Source: Phaeobacter sp. CECT 5382
GTDB lineage: Bacteria; Pseudomonadota; Alphaproteobacteria; Rhodobacterales; Rhodobacteraceae
Reading direction: 5' to 3'
DNA: 64,000 nt
Assembly: GCF_001457775.1 (NCBI RefSeq)
Contig: NZ_CYSG01000007.1
Location: 150,889 to 214,888, forward strand
In this document: positions 1 through 8,046 of the stretch, piece by piece
Layout of the letters: each line of letters begins with the position of its first letter
Position numbering within the stretch: position 1 is the first letter of the stretch
Notes under the pieces: generated by a model
What the model was told of the DNA's origin: nothing
What the model saw: only the letters and a program-made list of their open reading frames with translations
Database searches by the model: none
Position numbers and translations under genes: made by a program

Positions 1-317
1 TGCCTGCCCACACCGGCATCGCCAAAAGCATGGGGGTGGACGACGCGATTTCAGATGCACTACGCAATGAAACACCGCTGCCGACCCCACGGCTGGAAGC
101 TCTGCGTGATTTCACCCTGAAACTTGTCCGCGACCGCGGCAATGTCGATGATGCCTCAATACAGGCCTTTCTGGATGCAGGTTTCACCCGGCGCAATATT
201 CTGGAGGTGGTCCTGGGGTATTCGCAAAAAATCCTGTCGAACTACACCAACCACCTTGCCAAGACCCCCGTCGACAAACCGTTCCAGCAATTTGACTGGC
301 GCAAGGCCGCTGCATAG
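1..317 (+). CDS. Carboxymuconolactone decarboxylase / AhpD-like protein (5' truncated)
   Basis: The reading frame is open to the window edge, so only the last 104 codons are present. The first visible residues read PAHTGIAKSM, which fits the segment just after the second cysteine of the AhpD-type CxxC(x)nH active site, where a CVPAHT-like string is typical. The C-terminal half (helical, ending FDWRKAAA) matches the size and shape of AhpD-like peroxidase-associated proteins. These are cytosolic thiol proteins linked to peroxide reduction or to ring-cleavage products. The catalytic cysteines lie outside the window, so activity cannot be judged. A strong hairpin follows the stop codon, and a FrnE-like thiol oxidoreductase follows on the same strand. 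Confidence 0.7.
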   Translation, partial: PAHTGIAKSMGVDDAISDALRNETPLPTPRLEALRDFTLKLVRDRGNVDDASIQAFLDAGFTRRNILEVVLGYSQKILSNYTNHLAKTPVDKPFQQFDWRKAAA

Positions 318-348
318 CGGACACAGTCTGACTGAAACAGCATGACTG

Positions 349-385
349 ATCCGGGCGGCCCAACAAGCCCTAGGGCCGCCCGGAT
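349..385 (+). terminator. Strong intrinsic hairpin after the AhpD-like gene
   Basis: A perfect 13-bp inverted repeat (ATCCGGGCGGCCC at 349-361 and its complement at 373-385) encloses an 11-base loop. It is followed only by GGTTTCG, so the U tract is short. Its place 32 bases after the stop suggests a terminator that separates this gene from the FrnE-like gene. Confidence 0.65.
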
Positions 386-565
386 GGTTTCGCTCTCAGG
401 GCCACGCAGATTGGCCGCCCAACTATTCTCCTGCCTCCGCTGTCGGTGATAGAAACCCTCTCGCGGGGCCTTAGTATTTACGATATGCAGCTCTGTATAT
501 GTGCCCCCAGACGAGCCATTTACCAGCCACCTGCCTGTTTCGATTTGACCCTGGAGGGATACATC

Positions 566-1219
566 ATGACCACTGCGCCTACTCCGCTACGAATTGACAT
601 CATTTCTGACGTCATGTGCCCCTGGTGCATCATCGGCTATCGCCAGCTGGCACAGGCGCTGGAAGCAACTGACACACCGCACGAAATCCATTGGCACCCC
701 TTTGAGCTCAACCCGGACATGCCGCCTGAAGGCCAGGATGGGGCTGAACATATCGCCGAAAAATACGGCGCAACCCCGGAGCAATCCGCGCAAAACCGGG
801 TGCAAATGACCGAGCTCGGGGATAGTCTTGGCTTTGAGTTCCGCTTTACCGATGGCTTTCGCATGCACAACACCTTCGACAGTCATCAATTGCTGCACTG
901 GGCCGATCAGCAAGGCCGCATGCATGACCTGAAACAGGCACTGTTCTCGGCGCATTTCACCGACAAACGCGACCTTTCCGATCAACAGGTTCTCGCCGAT
1001 ATTGCCGCAGAAACCGGGCTAAATCGTGCCGAGGCCCTGGCGGTTCTACAGGACCAGCGTTTTGCCGCGCAGGTCCGCGAGGCCGAAGGCTTTTGGGTGC
1101 AACAGGGCATTCAGGGCGTCCCGGCTGTGGTCTTTGATCGTCAGCACCTTGTCACTGGCGCACAGGGCGTTGAAAACTACAGCAACATTCTGCAGCAACT
1201 GGCTGGAATGAAGGGCTGA
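566..1219 (+). CDS. DsbA-fold oxidoreductase, FrnE family
   Basis: A 217-residue cytosolic thioredoxin-fold protein. Residues 10-20 read DIISDVMCPWC, carrying the CPWC redox pair of the FrnE/DsbA (2-hydroxychromene-2-carboxylate isomerase-like) family. A helical insertion follows (about 65-150), and the cis-Pro loop is in GVPAVVF near residue 190. Likely role: thiol-disulfide exchange or isomerase chemistry; the substrate is unknown. I place the start at ATG 566, because GGAGGG at 553-558 sits seven bases before it. The frame is open back to 446 but the extra 40 residues look unrelated to the family. A TetR-family regulator follows 20 bases downstream, probably co-transcribed. Confidence 0.88.
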   Translation: MTTAPTPLRIDIISDVMCPWCIIGYRQLAQALEATDTPHEIHWHPFELNPDMPPEGQDGAEHIAEKYGATPEQSAQNRVQMTELGDSLGFEFRFTDGFRMHNTFDSHQLLHWADQQGRMHDLKQALFSAHFTDKRDLSDQQVLADIAAETGLNRAEALAVLQDQRFAAQVREAEGFWVQQGIQGVPAVVFDRQHLVTGAQGVENYSNILQQLAGMKG

Positions 1220-1239
1220 CCAACCGAAGGACTGACCAC

Positions 1240-1839
1240 ATGGCCCGCGCTGCCGCCTATGATCGAGATGCCGCCCTTGATACCGCCCTGTCCCTGTTTT
1301 GGGACAAGGGCTATCACGCGACCTCTCTCAAGGACCTTGAAACGGGGCTGAAAATGAAGCCCGGCAGTATCTACGCGGCCTTTTCCAGCAAGGAAAACCT
1401 GTATCTGCTGGCAATGGCCCGCTATTTTGAAACAGCAAGAGTGATGCTTGAAAGGCAATTGTTGCATTCACTCTCTCCTTTGGACGCCCTCGCCGATCAT
1501 CTGCGCAGCTATGCCCGCCTGTCGCAGGGAGATGCCAACCGGCAGGCCTGCATGCTGACCAAATCACTGGTGGACACCCGCAGCACCGATCCAGCCATAG
1601 CTGGACAGGCAAAAGACTACCTCTTTCAGATCCGCGAGATTTTCAGCGCAGCCTTTGACCGCGCCAAAAAGCTGGGTGAGTTGCCTCAGTCGGCCGATCA
1701 AGATCGCCTGGCCCGGCGATTTCAGGCCAATGTCACAGCTCTGCGGTTTGAACTGCACCAAAACGCCAGCTCCCAAAGCATAGAAAATCTTGCCGAAGAT
1801 ATGGCGCAAGAGATTGAGCACCTCAGAACCGGCACCTAA
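1240..1839 (+). CDS. TetR/AcrR family transcriptional regulator
   Basis: A 199-residue protein with an N-terminal TetR helix-turn-helix: residues 12-50 (ALDTALSLFWDKGYHATSL, then MKPGSIYAAFSSKENLY) carry the usual GYHATSL...GSIYAAF spacing. The C-terminal part is the variable ligand-binding domain and resembles the subgroup with a conserved cysteine after the HTH (QACML near residue 88). It likely controls the upstream FrnE-like gene, with which it appears to form an operon, in response to a small molecule or electrophile (inference). The start at 1240 has GAAGGA about nine bases upstream. It converges with the GGDEF-EAL gene, with only 10 bases between the stops. Confidence 0.9.
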   Translation: MARAAAYDRDAALDTALSLFWDKGYHATSLKDLETGLKMKPGSIYAAFSSKENLYLLAMARYFETARVMLERQLLHSLSPLDALADHLRSYARLSQGDANRQACMLTKSLVDTRSTDPAIAGQAKDYLFQIREIFSAAFDRAKKLGELPQSADQDRLARRFQANVTALRFELHQNASSQSIENLAEDMAQEIEHLRTGT

Positions 1840-1849
1840 CAATGCCGCC

Positions 1850-3760
1850 TTATTCCGACGCTTCACCTGTTTTTGGCGTTTGTTCGGTGATCTCGGGTTG
1901 GTTTTCGTCGGCGTAGCTGTTCCAGTGCCAATCGGCCAAGAGTTCGGAAATAGACGCTGACGACAGGGCTTTGCTGAAATGAAACCCCTGAACTTCCTTG
2001 CATCCCTGAAGGCGAAGCAGCTCTGCCTGCTCAAGTGTCTCGACACCTTCGGCATTTGAGGTCATCCCCATGGATGCCCCCAGCCTGATCACGGCCGCGA
2101 TAATGCTGTCGGCGTCAGCACAGGTGCCGAGATCTTTTGTGAATGATTGGTCGATCTTGATCTTATCGAAGGGGAACCGCCGCAGGTAACTGAGACTTGA
2201 ATAGCCAGTGCCAAAATCATCCATCGCGATCCTGACGCCCATTGCCTGCAGTTCTTTCAAAATCTCAATGGTTTCATCCGTATGGGCCAACAGCACCCCT
2301 TCGGTAATTTCGATCTCCAAACGGCTCGGATCTACCCCCTCCTGCGCGAGGGCATTGCTTACGGTCCTTACGATATTACCCTGCCGAAATTGGATCGGCG
2401 ACACGTTCACCGCGAAGGTCAGATCAGGCCAGTCTTTGGCCTGACGGCAGGCTTCCTGGATCACCCAGTCTCCAATCGGAATAATTAGGCCACACTCCTC
2501 TGCGAGCGGGATGAAAGCATCGGGCGAAATCAGCCCTTCTTCGGGATGGTTCCACCGCAACAGAGCCTCGACCCCCTTGATGGAGTTCGTCGCCAGATCG
2601 ATTTGTGGCTGGTAGTGCAGGATAAGCTGATTGTCCGAAATCGCCGACCTAAGGCTCGCTTCGATCTTTTTGCGGGCCACCAAGGCATCATTCATGTTAT
2701 TTTCAAAATACGAGAAAGTTCCGCGCCCGTCGCTTTTCGCTCGGTAAAGCGCCATATCAGCATGGCGCATCATCGTTTCGCCATCGGTTTTTTCGCCAGC
2801 ATCATGTAGCGAAATGCCGATGCTCACCCCGATAAGCACTTCGTTGCCGTCCAGATTGAAGGGTTCAGAAAGCGAAGAGATCAAGCGTTCAGCCAGCGCA
2901 GATGATCCACGCGGCTGGTCGATATGCTTTTGAATGATAGCAAATTCATCGCCACCAAGACGCGCAAGCATATCATTGCTACGCAGGGTCGCAGACATCC
3001 TTTCTGTCGCCTGTCGCAGCAGGTCATCCCCGGCTGCATGGCCCAGAATATCGTTGACCTCTTTGAAATGGTCCAGATCAAGGCAAAGCACAGCCAGAGA
3101 GGTGTTTTGCCTGTCGACATCCGCAAGTGAGTGCGACAGCCATTCATTGAACAGAGATCTGTTGGGCAAATTCGTCAGGGGGTCATGGCTCGCCAGATAC
3201 GAAGCCTGGTCGCTTGCCCGCTTCAGCAATTTGAGGGGAAAGGTGCGCAGAAAGTAAAACGCCCAGAACCCGACGATCAAGGTGGCCAAAGAAAGCATGA
3301 CCGAAGACTGCGCCACACCGGAAGCACTATGGGTCACCACCAGGGTTCCTGCTTCGTTGCCGCCGTCATAAAGCGCCTGTGCAAAGGAAACACGTGGCGA
3401 CGGAACCTGATCCGCACCAGTCTGGGTAACGATCTCCATCGCAGCATTGTAGACCACAATCTGCTGCATCGGGCTGTTGGTCTGCAGCAATCCGTCTATC
3501 CGAAGGGTTTCGAACTGCCACATGGTCGGGTTGCGCCCGATCATTTGCGTCAAAAGCCTGGCATTCACTTTTGCCTCGGATGCAACCATACCTTTTTCGT
3601 ACTGCACCCCGTAATAGTAGTGCAGCAGCGGAGGAAATATCACGATGCTCATCGCAATCGCAAAAGCCATTAGTGTCGCGAACCTGACGACACCGGGTGC
3701 GATAGGCGAGCTGGTTCCCTGGGACACTTTGGCGTGGAGTTTTGAGGGCTGAGGTGTCAT
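1850..3760 (-). CDS. Membrane-bound GGDEF-EAL protein (c-di-GMP turnover)
   Basis: A 636-residue protein with both diguanylate cyclase and phosphodiesterase domains. Membrane segments lie at about 24-50 and 153-172 and enclose a periplasmic sensor domain of about 100 residues. The cyclase domain holds an intact GGDEF at 269-273 (RLGGDEFAII). The EAL domain begins near 375 with EALLRW at 398-403 and the catalytic DDFGTGYSS near 514-522. Both active sites look intact, so the enzyme could be bifunctional or switch modes. It starts 7 bases after the stop of a periplasmic PstS-like binding protein on the same strand, which suggests that the binding protein feeds a ligand signal to its periplasmic domain (inference). 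Confidence 0.93.
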   Translation of the reverse strand: MTPQPSKLHAKVSQGTSSPIAPGVVRFATLMAFAIAMSIVIFPPLLHYYYGVQYEKGMVASEAKVNARLLTQMIGRNPTMWQFETLRIDGLLQTNSPMQQIVVYNAAMEIVTQTGADQVPSPRVSFAQALYDGGNEAGTLVVTHSASGVAQSSVMLSLATLIVGFWAFYFLRTFPLKLLKRASDQASYLASHDPLTNLPNRSLFNEWLSHSLADVDRQNTSLAVLCLDLDHFKEVNDILGHAAGDDLLRQATERMSATLRSNDMLARLGGDEFAIIQKHIDQPRGSSALAERLISSLSEPFNLDGNEVLIGVSIGISLHDAGEKTDGETMMRHADMALYRAKSDGRGTFSYFENNMNDALVARKKIEASLRSAISDNQLILHYQPQIDLATNSIKGVEALLRWNHPEEGLISPDAFIPLAEECGLIIPIGDWVIQEACRQAKDWPDLTFAVNVSPIQFRQGNIVRTVSNALAQEGVDPSRLEIEITEGVLLAHTDETIEILKELQAMGVRIAMDDFGTGYSSLSYLRRFPFDKIKIDQSFTKDLGTCADADSIIAAVIRLGASMGMTSNAEGVETLEQAELLRLQGCKEVQGFHFSKALSSASISELLADWHWNSYADENQPEITEQTPKTGEASE

Positions 3761-3767
3761 GGCCGCT

Positions 3768-4592
3768 TCAGTTCACGGGCGTATGATCATGGGCCGCAAG
3801 AATGGATGCCGCCTCGTCGGAAAAGAGAAAATCATAAAACCGTGCAGCCGTGCCAGAGGTTGCCTGCGTCTTCACAATATATAGATCCCTCCTGAACACT
3901 CCAGCCTGCGCAGAAGGGTCGCCTGGCTTTGGCAGAACACCATTCAGCCTTAGAACTTTCAGTTGTCTTTTTTCAGTCGCGATCTGTCCCAGCGCGACTG
4001 CCCCCAGAGAGCCCTCAAGATTTTCGAGCGTTTCCGCGTTTTCCTGATCATTCATCGCCGAGATGAGGCCAGGCCGCTCCTGCGCAGCCTTGATTGCCTG
4101 TGACACGGCACCGGACAGACTGCTTAGGATACGTGTGTCAGTTTCCGATGCGGGGCGCAAAACCACCCTGACAAGCTGGCCAGAGGGCCAATGGGCCAGT
4201 TCCCCTGAATACATTTGAGCGAGCTGTTCGGTTGTGACCGCTTCGGCATTGGTTTTCGATGAGGTGACAATTGCCAGCGGCGTTGTCGCATAGCGTTCCG
4301 CTTGGGCACCCTTTTCCGCCTCAGCCGGTTTCAGCGCTCGCGAACTGACCGAAAGATCGATCGCCCCGGCAACCAGCGCCTTGATCCCGCCAGAACTGCC
4401 AAGACTTGGCAGAACGTCAACAGACACATCGGGATTTCGCGCTTCGAACGCCGCCCCGACCAAGGAGATACTCCCCAGCGCGACCCCGGTTCCGCCGATG
4501 CGCAATGTCTCCGCATTGGCCACGCCGCTCATGAAAATCACGGCAAAAGAAAGCGCTTTCGTCAATTTCACTGCAAAACTCTTTACTCGCAT
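3768..4592 (-). CDS. PstS-like periplasmic substrate-binding protein (no cognate transporter nearby)
   Basis: A 274-residue protein with a signal peptide (MRVKSFAVKLTKALSFAVIF...SGVANA) followed by a type 2 periplasmic binding fold of the phosphate-binding (PBP_like_2) group: RIGGTG near the mature N-terminus and SLGSSGGIKALVAGAIDLSV, the loop that binds the anion in PstS relatives. No permease or ATPase is adjacent. It is instead the first gene of a pair with the GGDEF-EAL gene, so it is probably a sensory rather than a transport component. I chose ATG 4592 because the signal peptide begins there; an in-frame start at 4607 is also possible. Confidence 0.85.
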   Translation of the reverse strand: MRVKSFAVKLTKALSFAVIFMSGVANAETLRIGGTGVALGSISLVGAAFEARNPDVSVDVLPSLGSSGGIKALVAGAIDLSVSSRALKPAEAEKGAQAERYATTPLAIVTSSKTNAEAVTTEQLAQMYSGELAHWPSGQLVRVVLRPASETDTRILSSLSGAVSQAIKAAQERPGLISAMNDQENAETLENLEGSLGAVALGQIATEKRQLKVLRLNGVLPKPGDPSAQAGVFRRDLYIVKTQATSGTAARFYDFLFSDEAASILAAHDHTPVN

Positions 4593-4887
4593 GGGGCTTC
4601 CTAACACATAACAATGCCCTTACCCCTGCCACTCCCGGTCTTAAAAACCTTCTAACTTGGCCCTGTCAGATCCTTAAATTTGTTTCCGTTTTCGAGCTCC
4701 TGCAATGGATCACGCACTCAGAACGTCGGGCAAGGTCACGCGAAAGACCGACATCCGGCGCCAGCACATTCGGTATCAGAGCCTTATGACGGTAAAGGAT
4801 CCACGCGTGCCCCATACCAGTCAGAGGCTATGTGCCTGGACGAAACCACAGCGTCAGGCGGACAATGGCCGCCGTGATGAAAATGGA
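4593..4887. other. Intergenic region before the PstS-like / GGDEF-EAL pair
   Basis: About 295 bases between the end of the Pnkp-like phosphatase gene and the start of the PstS-like gene, both on the minus strand. It must carry the promoter of the latter. I see no convincing gene here; small open frames are in the wrong phase for known proteins. No clear terminator hairpin was found after the phosphatase gene. Confidence 0.5.
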
Positions 4888-5367
4888 TCAGAAATCTCCG
4901 GCAGCACATTGAAGGCAAACCAGGCCTTCTGCCCGCCATGTTTCCACAACAGAGCTGCGGTCATCGACGACGATCCAGAGCTCAAACCCATCCCGGCGCA
5001 TGGTCGCAAGCAATTGCCGTTTGACCTCTTCATCGCTTATGGCATCAAGGCCGTCCGGGCGCAGATAGATCGCGTCATAGGTCAGATCGTTCTGCGCGAG
5101 CCAGGCTTCAGTATGGCTGGACCAGCCCGCGGGGCGACCGGAACAAATGACAATTACCTCACCACTGTCGCGCAACCGGCGTAAGAGCATCCCAACCGGT
5201 GCGATAACCTCAGCACCAGCCATGGCCTGGTGAAAGGCGTCCCAGTTCTTTACCTCGCCATGCACCAAGCCCCCCAGAGAGCCTGCGTCAAATTCAGCAA
5301 GGGTGCCGTCAACATCAAAGACCACACAGGGGGTGGACGGAGTTGCCGAGGTTGAGGTTTGCAGCAT
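4888..5367 (-). CDS. Stand-alone HAD phosphatase resembling the 3'-phosphatase domain of T4 polynucleotide kinase
   Basis: A 159-residue HAD-superfamily hydrolase. Motif I is FDVDGTLAEFD (nucleophile DxD), motif II is VICSGR, and the C-terminus has IVVDDRSSVVETWRAEGLVC...AAGDF. This tail closely parallels the end of T4 Pnkp's phosphatase domain as I remember it (DDR..VVE.WR..G..C.QVA.GDF). The family removes 3'-phosphates or related phosphomonoesters. There is no kinase domain. ATG 5367 has AAGGAA six bases upstream. The gene overlaps the preceding histidine phosphatase gene by 53 bases, so translation is probably coupled. It is the last gene of a six-gene operon that starts with an ABC importer. 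The exact substrate is unknown. Confidence 0.82.
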   Translation of the reverse strand: MLQTSTSATPSTPCVVFDVDGTLAEFDAGSLGGLVHGEVKNWDAFHQAMAGAEVIAPVGMLLRRLRDSGEVIVICSGRPAGWSSHTEAWLAQNDLTYDAIYLRPDGLDAISDEEVKRQLLATMRRDGFELWIVVDDRSSVVETWRAEGLVCLQCAAGDF

Positions 5368-5908
5368 GTGAAAGTTCCTTGTGACCGTGATCTGTCCAGT
5401 AAAAGTGAACCGGACTGGCATTGTCTGGGCGGGTACCAGTGGTGGTTTGACCGCTTAGCAATCTGACGGCCCGGATTACGCCGGAATGGCACAGAATGAC
5501 TGGCAGGTCAGTCTGGGCGGCCAGACAGCAATCGGTGACAGCTCCGGCAACCCGTCTGATCATATCCGACCAGTCCTCTCCCCTTTCGGGGCACCCCTCC
5601 CGCGGGGGCAGTTGGGCAAGCGGTCTGCCCTCAAACACGCCCCAATCGCGCTCTCTCAAATCCGGGTGTATCTCAAAACTCTGGCCGGGAAAGCCGAGCC
5701 TGCAACTTTCCACGGCCCGCGCCATCGGGCTGGTGAACAGCGCGAGAGGTGATGACCATTCAAGATGCCGAAGGGTTTCTGCCTGCTGACGCCCGGTTTC
5801 GGTCAGCGCAACATCCCATCTGCCCGCAATGATCTGGTCGCGATTGGCAGTGGTCTCGCCGTGCCGGATGAGACAGAAGCTTTTTTGCGGCAAATTTCCT
5901 AGGCTCAT
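5315..5908 (-). CDS. Histidine phosphatase family protein (phosphoglycerate mutase-like)
   Basis: A 197-residue cytosolic enzyme of the branch 1 histidine phosphatases. The catalytic LIRHGETTANRD lies near residues 13-24. The second-site glutamate is in ERDWGVFEG, and the second histidine in ILCHSGVIRAV near residue 145. Such enzymes remove phosphate from small phosphorylated metabolites (for example sugar, nucleotide or cobalamin-precursor phosphates). The ATG at 5908 overlaps the stop of the MBL hydrolase gene (ATGA), so translation is coupled. Upstream in-frame codons up to 6106 would run far into the MBL gene and lack the family's sequence. It is the fifth gene of the importer operon. Confidence 0.88.
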   Translation of the reverse strand: MSLGNLPQKSFCLIRHGETTANRDQIIAGRWDVALTETGRQQAETLRHLEWSSPLALFTSPMARAVESCRLGFPGQSFEIHPDLRERDWGVFEGRPLAQLPPREGCPERGEDWSDMIRRVAGAVTDCCLAAQTDLPVILCHSGVIRAVRLLSGQTTTGTRPDNASPVHFYWTDHGHKELSHAANLNLGNSVHPLCGL

Positions 5909-7002
5909 AGCTGTATGCTTTCGTGCAGAAAAACCTTGGCACCTAGGCCGGAACCGCCTGGGCCTGTCTCGATCAGGTAGTCCTCTGGGCAGGTACAGAA
6001 TGCCGGTGCAAAAACTTGCGCATTCAGCCGCTCGAGCATGCGGATCTGATCGCGCAGCGGCGGGTGCACATTCCAGCGTTGGAAATAGCCCCCTGGAACG
6101 GAACAAATTCCCCGTGCATGGGCGGTCATGTGACCGGTAAAGACCACATGGGCATCTTTGCCCAGCCGACCGGATTCACGCCAGGCCCGCACATAGCCCC
6201 AAGCGGCGCCGCCATCTGCATTGGGCGTATCACAAATCAGAAACCGCGCATCCGCCAGATCCCCGCGCTCCAGCAGCGGTGCAATTTGCGGTGCCGTCTT
6301 TCTCAACCCCTCACTGGCCACAGCAGAACCCAGCGCGGATTTCAGGGCCGTACGGCATTCCGGGTCCAGAATGACCGCATCCAGACCGTAGCGTTCCACC
6401 AGATGCAGAGCCAGCTCACCTGCCCGCCCCGAAGGCGGAACCGGCAACAGAACCTGTCCCACCAGCCTATCTAGGCGCGCATCCAATGCGGCAAGACGTT
6501 CGTATTGTGGCACATTGTCCAGATGATAAGAGCAATCCAGGATCGCAGTTTTGGCAGGCGGGGGCAGATCAAAGGCGAACCAGGCAGATTCTTCTGACCA
6601 GTCGCCGGAATAGAACAGCCCATCACCGATATCGAAATGCAGCCAGACACCGCCCAGTGCATGACCGTTGTGCCCAGTGGTGACTGTCACGCCAGCGATC
6701 TCATGCACGCCGCGTTCCAGCAACAAGCGCACTTCGGCCGCTGGCGGCAAAGCCTTAGCCGTCTGTGCGGTGGTATAGATCGGCAGGCCCGCCTCTACCG
6801 CATAGGCCGCACCGCCAATATGGTCGATGTGATCATGGGTCACAAAGACGGCATCGACACCCTTCAGCCAGCTCGGGTCAAAATGCGCATTCGCCTCGGG
6901 CCCGTGGCCACAGTCCAACAACCAGCACTGGCCATTGACCTTTAGCTGCATGCAGGCCGGCCCCTTGTCGCCGATACCCGACAAAACTCTGATTTCGTTC
7001 AT
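5905..7002 (-). CDS. MBL-fold metallo-hydrolase in the importer operon
   Basis: A 365-residue metallo-beta-lactamase-fold protein. The zinc motif THDHIDHIGG (HxHxDH) is near residue 56, a second histidine site in TTGHNGHALGG, an acidic ligand in FYSGDW, and a late histidine in VFTGHMTAHA. The spacing resembles phosphodiesterase or nuclease members (RNase Z/beta-CASP-like or PhnP-like) rather than beta-lactamases. It lacks a signal peptide, so it should act in the cytosol on what the ABC transporter brings in. It begins directly after the stop of the ATPase gene (no spacer) and overlaps the histidine phosphatase gene by 4 bases. A cyclic phosphodiesterase or phosphodiester hydrolase role is inferred. 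Confidence 0.85.
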   Translation of the reverse strand: MNEIRVLSGIGDKGPACMQLKVNGQCWLLDCGHGPEANAHFDPSWLKGVDAVFVTHDHIDHIGGAAYAVEAGLPIYTTAQTAKALPPAAEVRLLLERGVHEIAGVTVTTGHNGHALGGVWLHFDIGDGLFYSGDWSEESAWFAFDLPPPAKTAILDCSYHLDNVPQYERLAALDARLDRLVGQVLLPVPPSGRAGELALHLVERYGLDAVILDPECRTALKSALGSAVASEGLRKTAPQIAPLLERGDLADARFLICDTPNADGGAAWGYVRAWRESGRLGKDAHVVFTGHMTAHARGICSVPGGYFQRWNVHPPLRDQIRMLERLNAQVFAPAFCTCPEDYLIETGPGGSGLGAKVFLHESIQL

Positions 7003-8046
7003 TTACACCTCGGTGAAAGCCCATGGATTGGAAATTGAGAGCCCCAGTTGGGTACCCTCTGCATGTCGTTGGCGTGCATGGGCAACCACCATCGCGCCAC
7101 TGTTGGTTTGCAGATCGAGGCGATACGTCCCGCCCAGATACGTCGCGCGGACGACCTGTGCGCGCAGATCAGAGGTCTCGCAGATCGAGATATTTTCGGG
7201 CCGCAGACAGATCAGATTAGGGTTCTCATCTTGGCTAGTGATGGCAATGCGGCTGCCAAGAACCTGTGCCTCCATCCCAACCTGGCCGATTGTCACGGCC
7301 TCGATCGGCAGCACGGTGCCTTCGCCAACGAAACTGGCGACAAAAAGGTTGTCCGGCTGGTTGTAGAGTTTTTCTGGCGTATCAAATTGCACGATCTCGC
7401 CGTCCGACATCACTGCAATACGATCAGCCATCGCCATGGCCTCGGCCTGATCATGGGTCACATAGACCATAGTCGCACCGGTTCTCGTGTGAAAATCTGA
7501 AAACACCGCCTGCATAGAGGAGCGCAACGCGACATCCAGATTGGCCAGAGGTTCATCCAGCAGCACCGCCGCCGGATCAGAAACCAGGCACCGCGCCAGG
7601 GCAACCCGTTGGCGCTGCCCGCCAGACAGATCAGCCGGCATCCGGTCCGCAAACGGCATAAGCCCCGTGGCCGCCAGGGCAGCATCGGTGCGCGCAACAC
7701 GCGCGACCTTTGTGAGCCCACGCACCTCGAGCGGATAAGAAACATTGCGGCGCACGCTCATATGCGGCCAAAGCGCGTAGGACTGGAAGACAAAACCGAT
7801 ATTGCGCGCTTCAGGTGGGATGGCCTGCCCGGTCTCGGCATTGGCCACCTCGCGCGCGCCGATCCGGATCTGACCACGTGTTGGAGCCTCAAACCCAGCC
7901 AAAACCCTTAGCAAGGTGGACTTGCCGCAGCCCGAAGGCCCAAGCAGCGCCACAAACTCACCATCCTGGATGGAGGCCGTAACGGAACGCAGTGCTGCAA
8001 CACCGTCGAAGTGTTTTTCGACCGCCTGCAATTCTATGTCTGCCAT
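7003..8046 (-). CDS. ABC transporter ATP-binding protein (FbpC/PotA type)
   Basis: A 347-residue ATPase: Walker A GPSGCGKST near residue 36, Q-loop in VFQSYALWPHMSV, signature LSGGQRQRVALAR near 140, Walker B VLLDEPLANLD, and a switch histidine in YVTHDQAEAMAMAD. A TOBE-type C-terminal regulatory domain follows (about 240-347). It should power the fused permease encoded just upstream; the two genes overlap by 13 bases. The family is annotated for iron(III), spermidine, thiamine or 2-aminoethylphosphonate uptake. The phosphoesterase neighbours favour an organic phosphate compound (inference). Confidence 0.93.
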   Translation of the reverse strand: MADIELQAVEKHFDGVAALRSVTASIQDGEFVALLGPSGCGKSTLLRVLAGFEAPTRGQIRIGAREVANAETGQAIPPEARNIGFVFQSYALWPHMSVRRNVSYPLEVRGLTKVARVARTDAALAATGLMPFADRMPADLSGGQRQRVALARCLVSDPAAVLLDEPLANLDVALRSSMQAVFSDFHTRTGATMVYVTHDQAEAMAMADRIAVMSDGEIVQFDTPEKLYNQPDNLFVASFVGEGTVLPIEAVTIGQVGMEAQVLGSRIAITSQDENPNLICLRPENISICETSDLRAQVVRATYLGGTYRLDLQTNSGAMVVAHARQRHAEGTQLGLSISNPWAFTEV

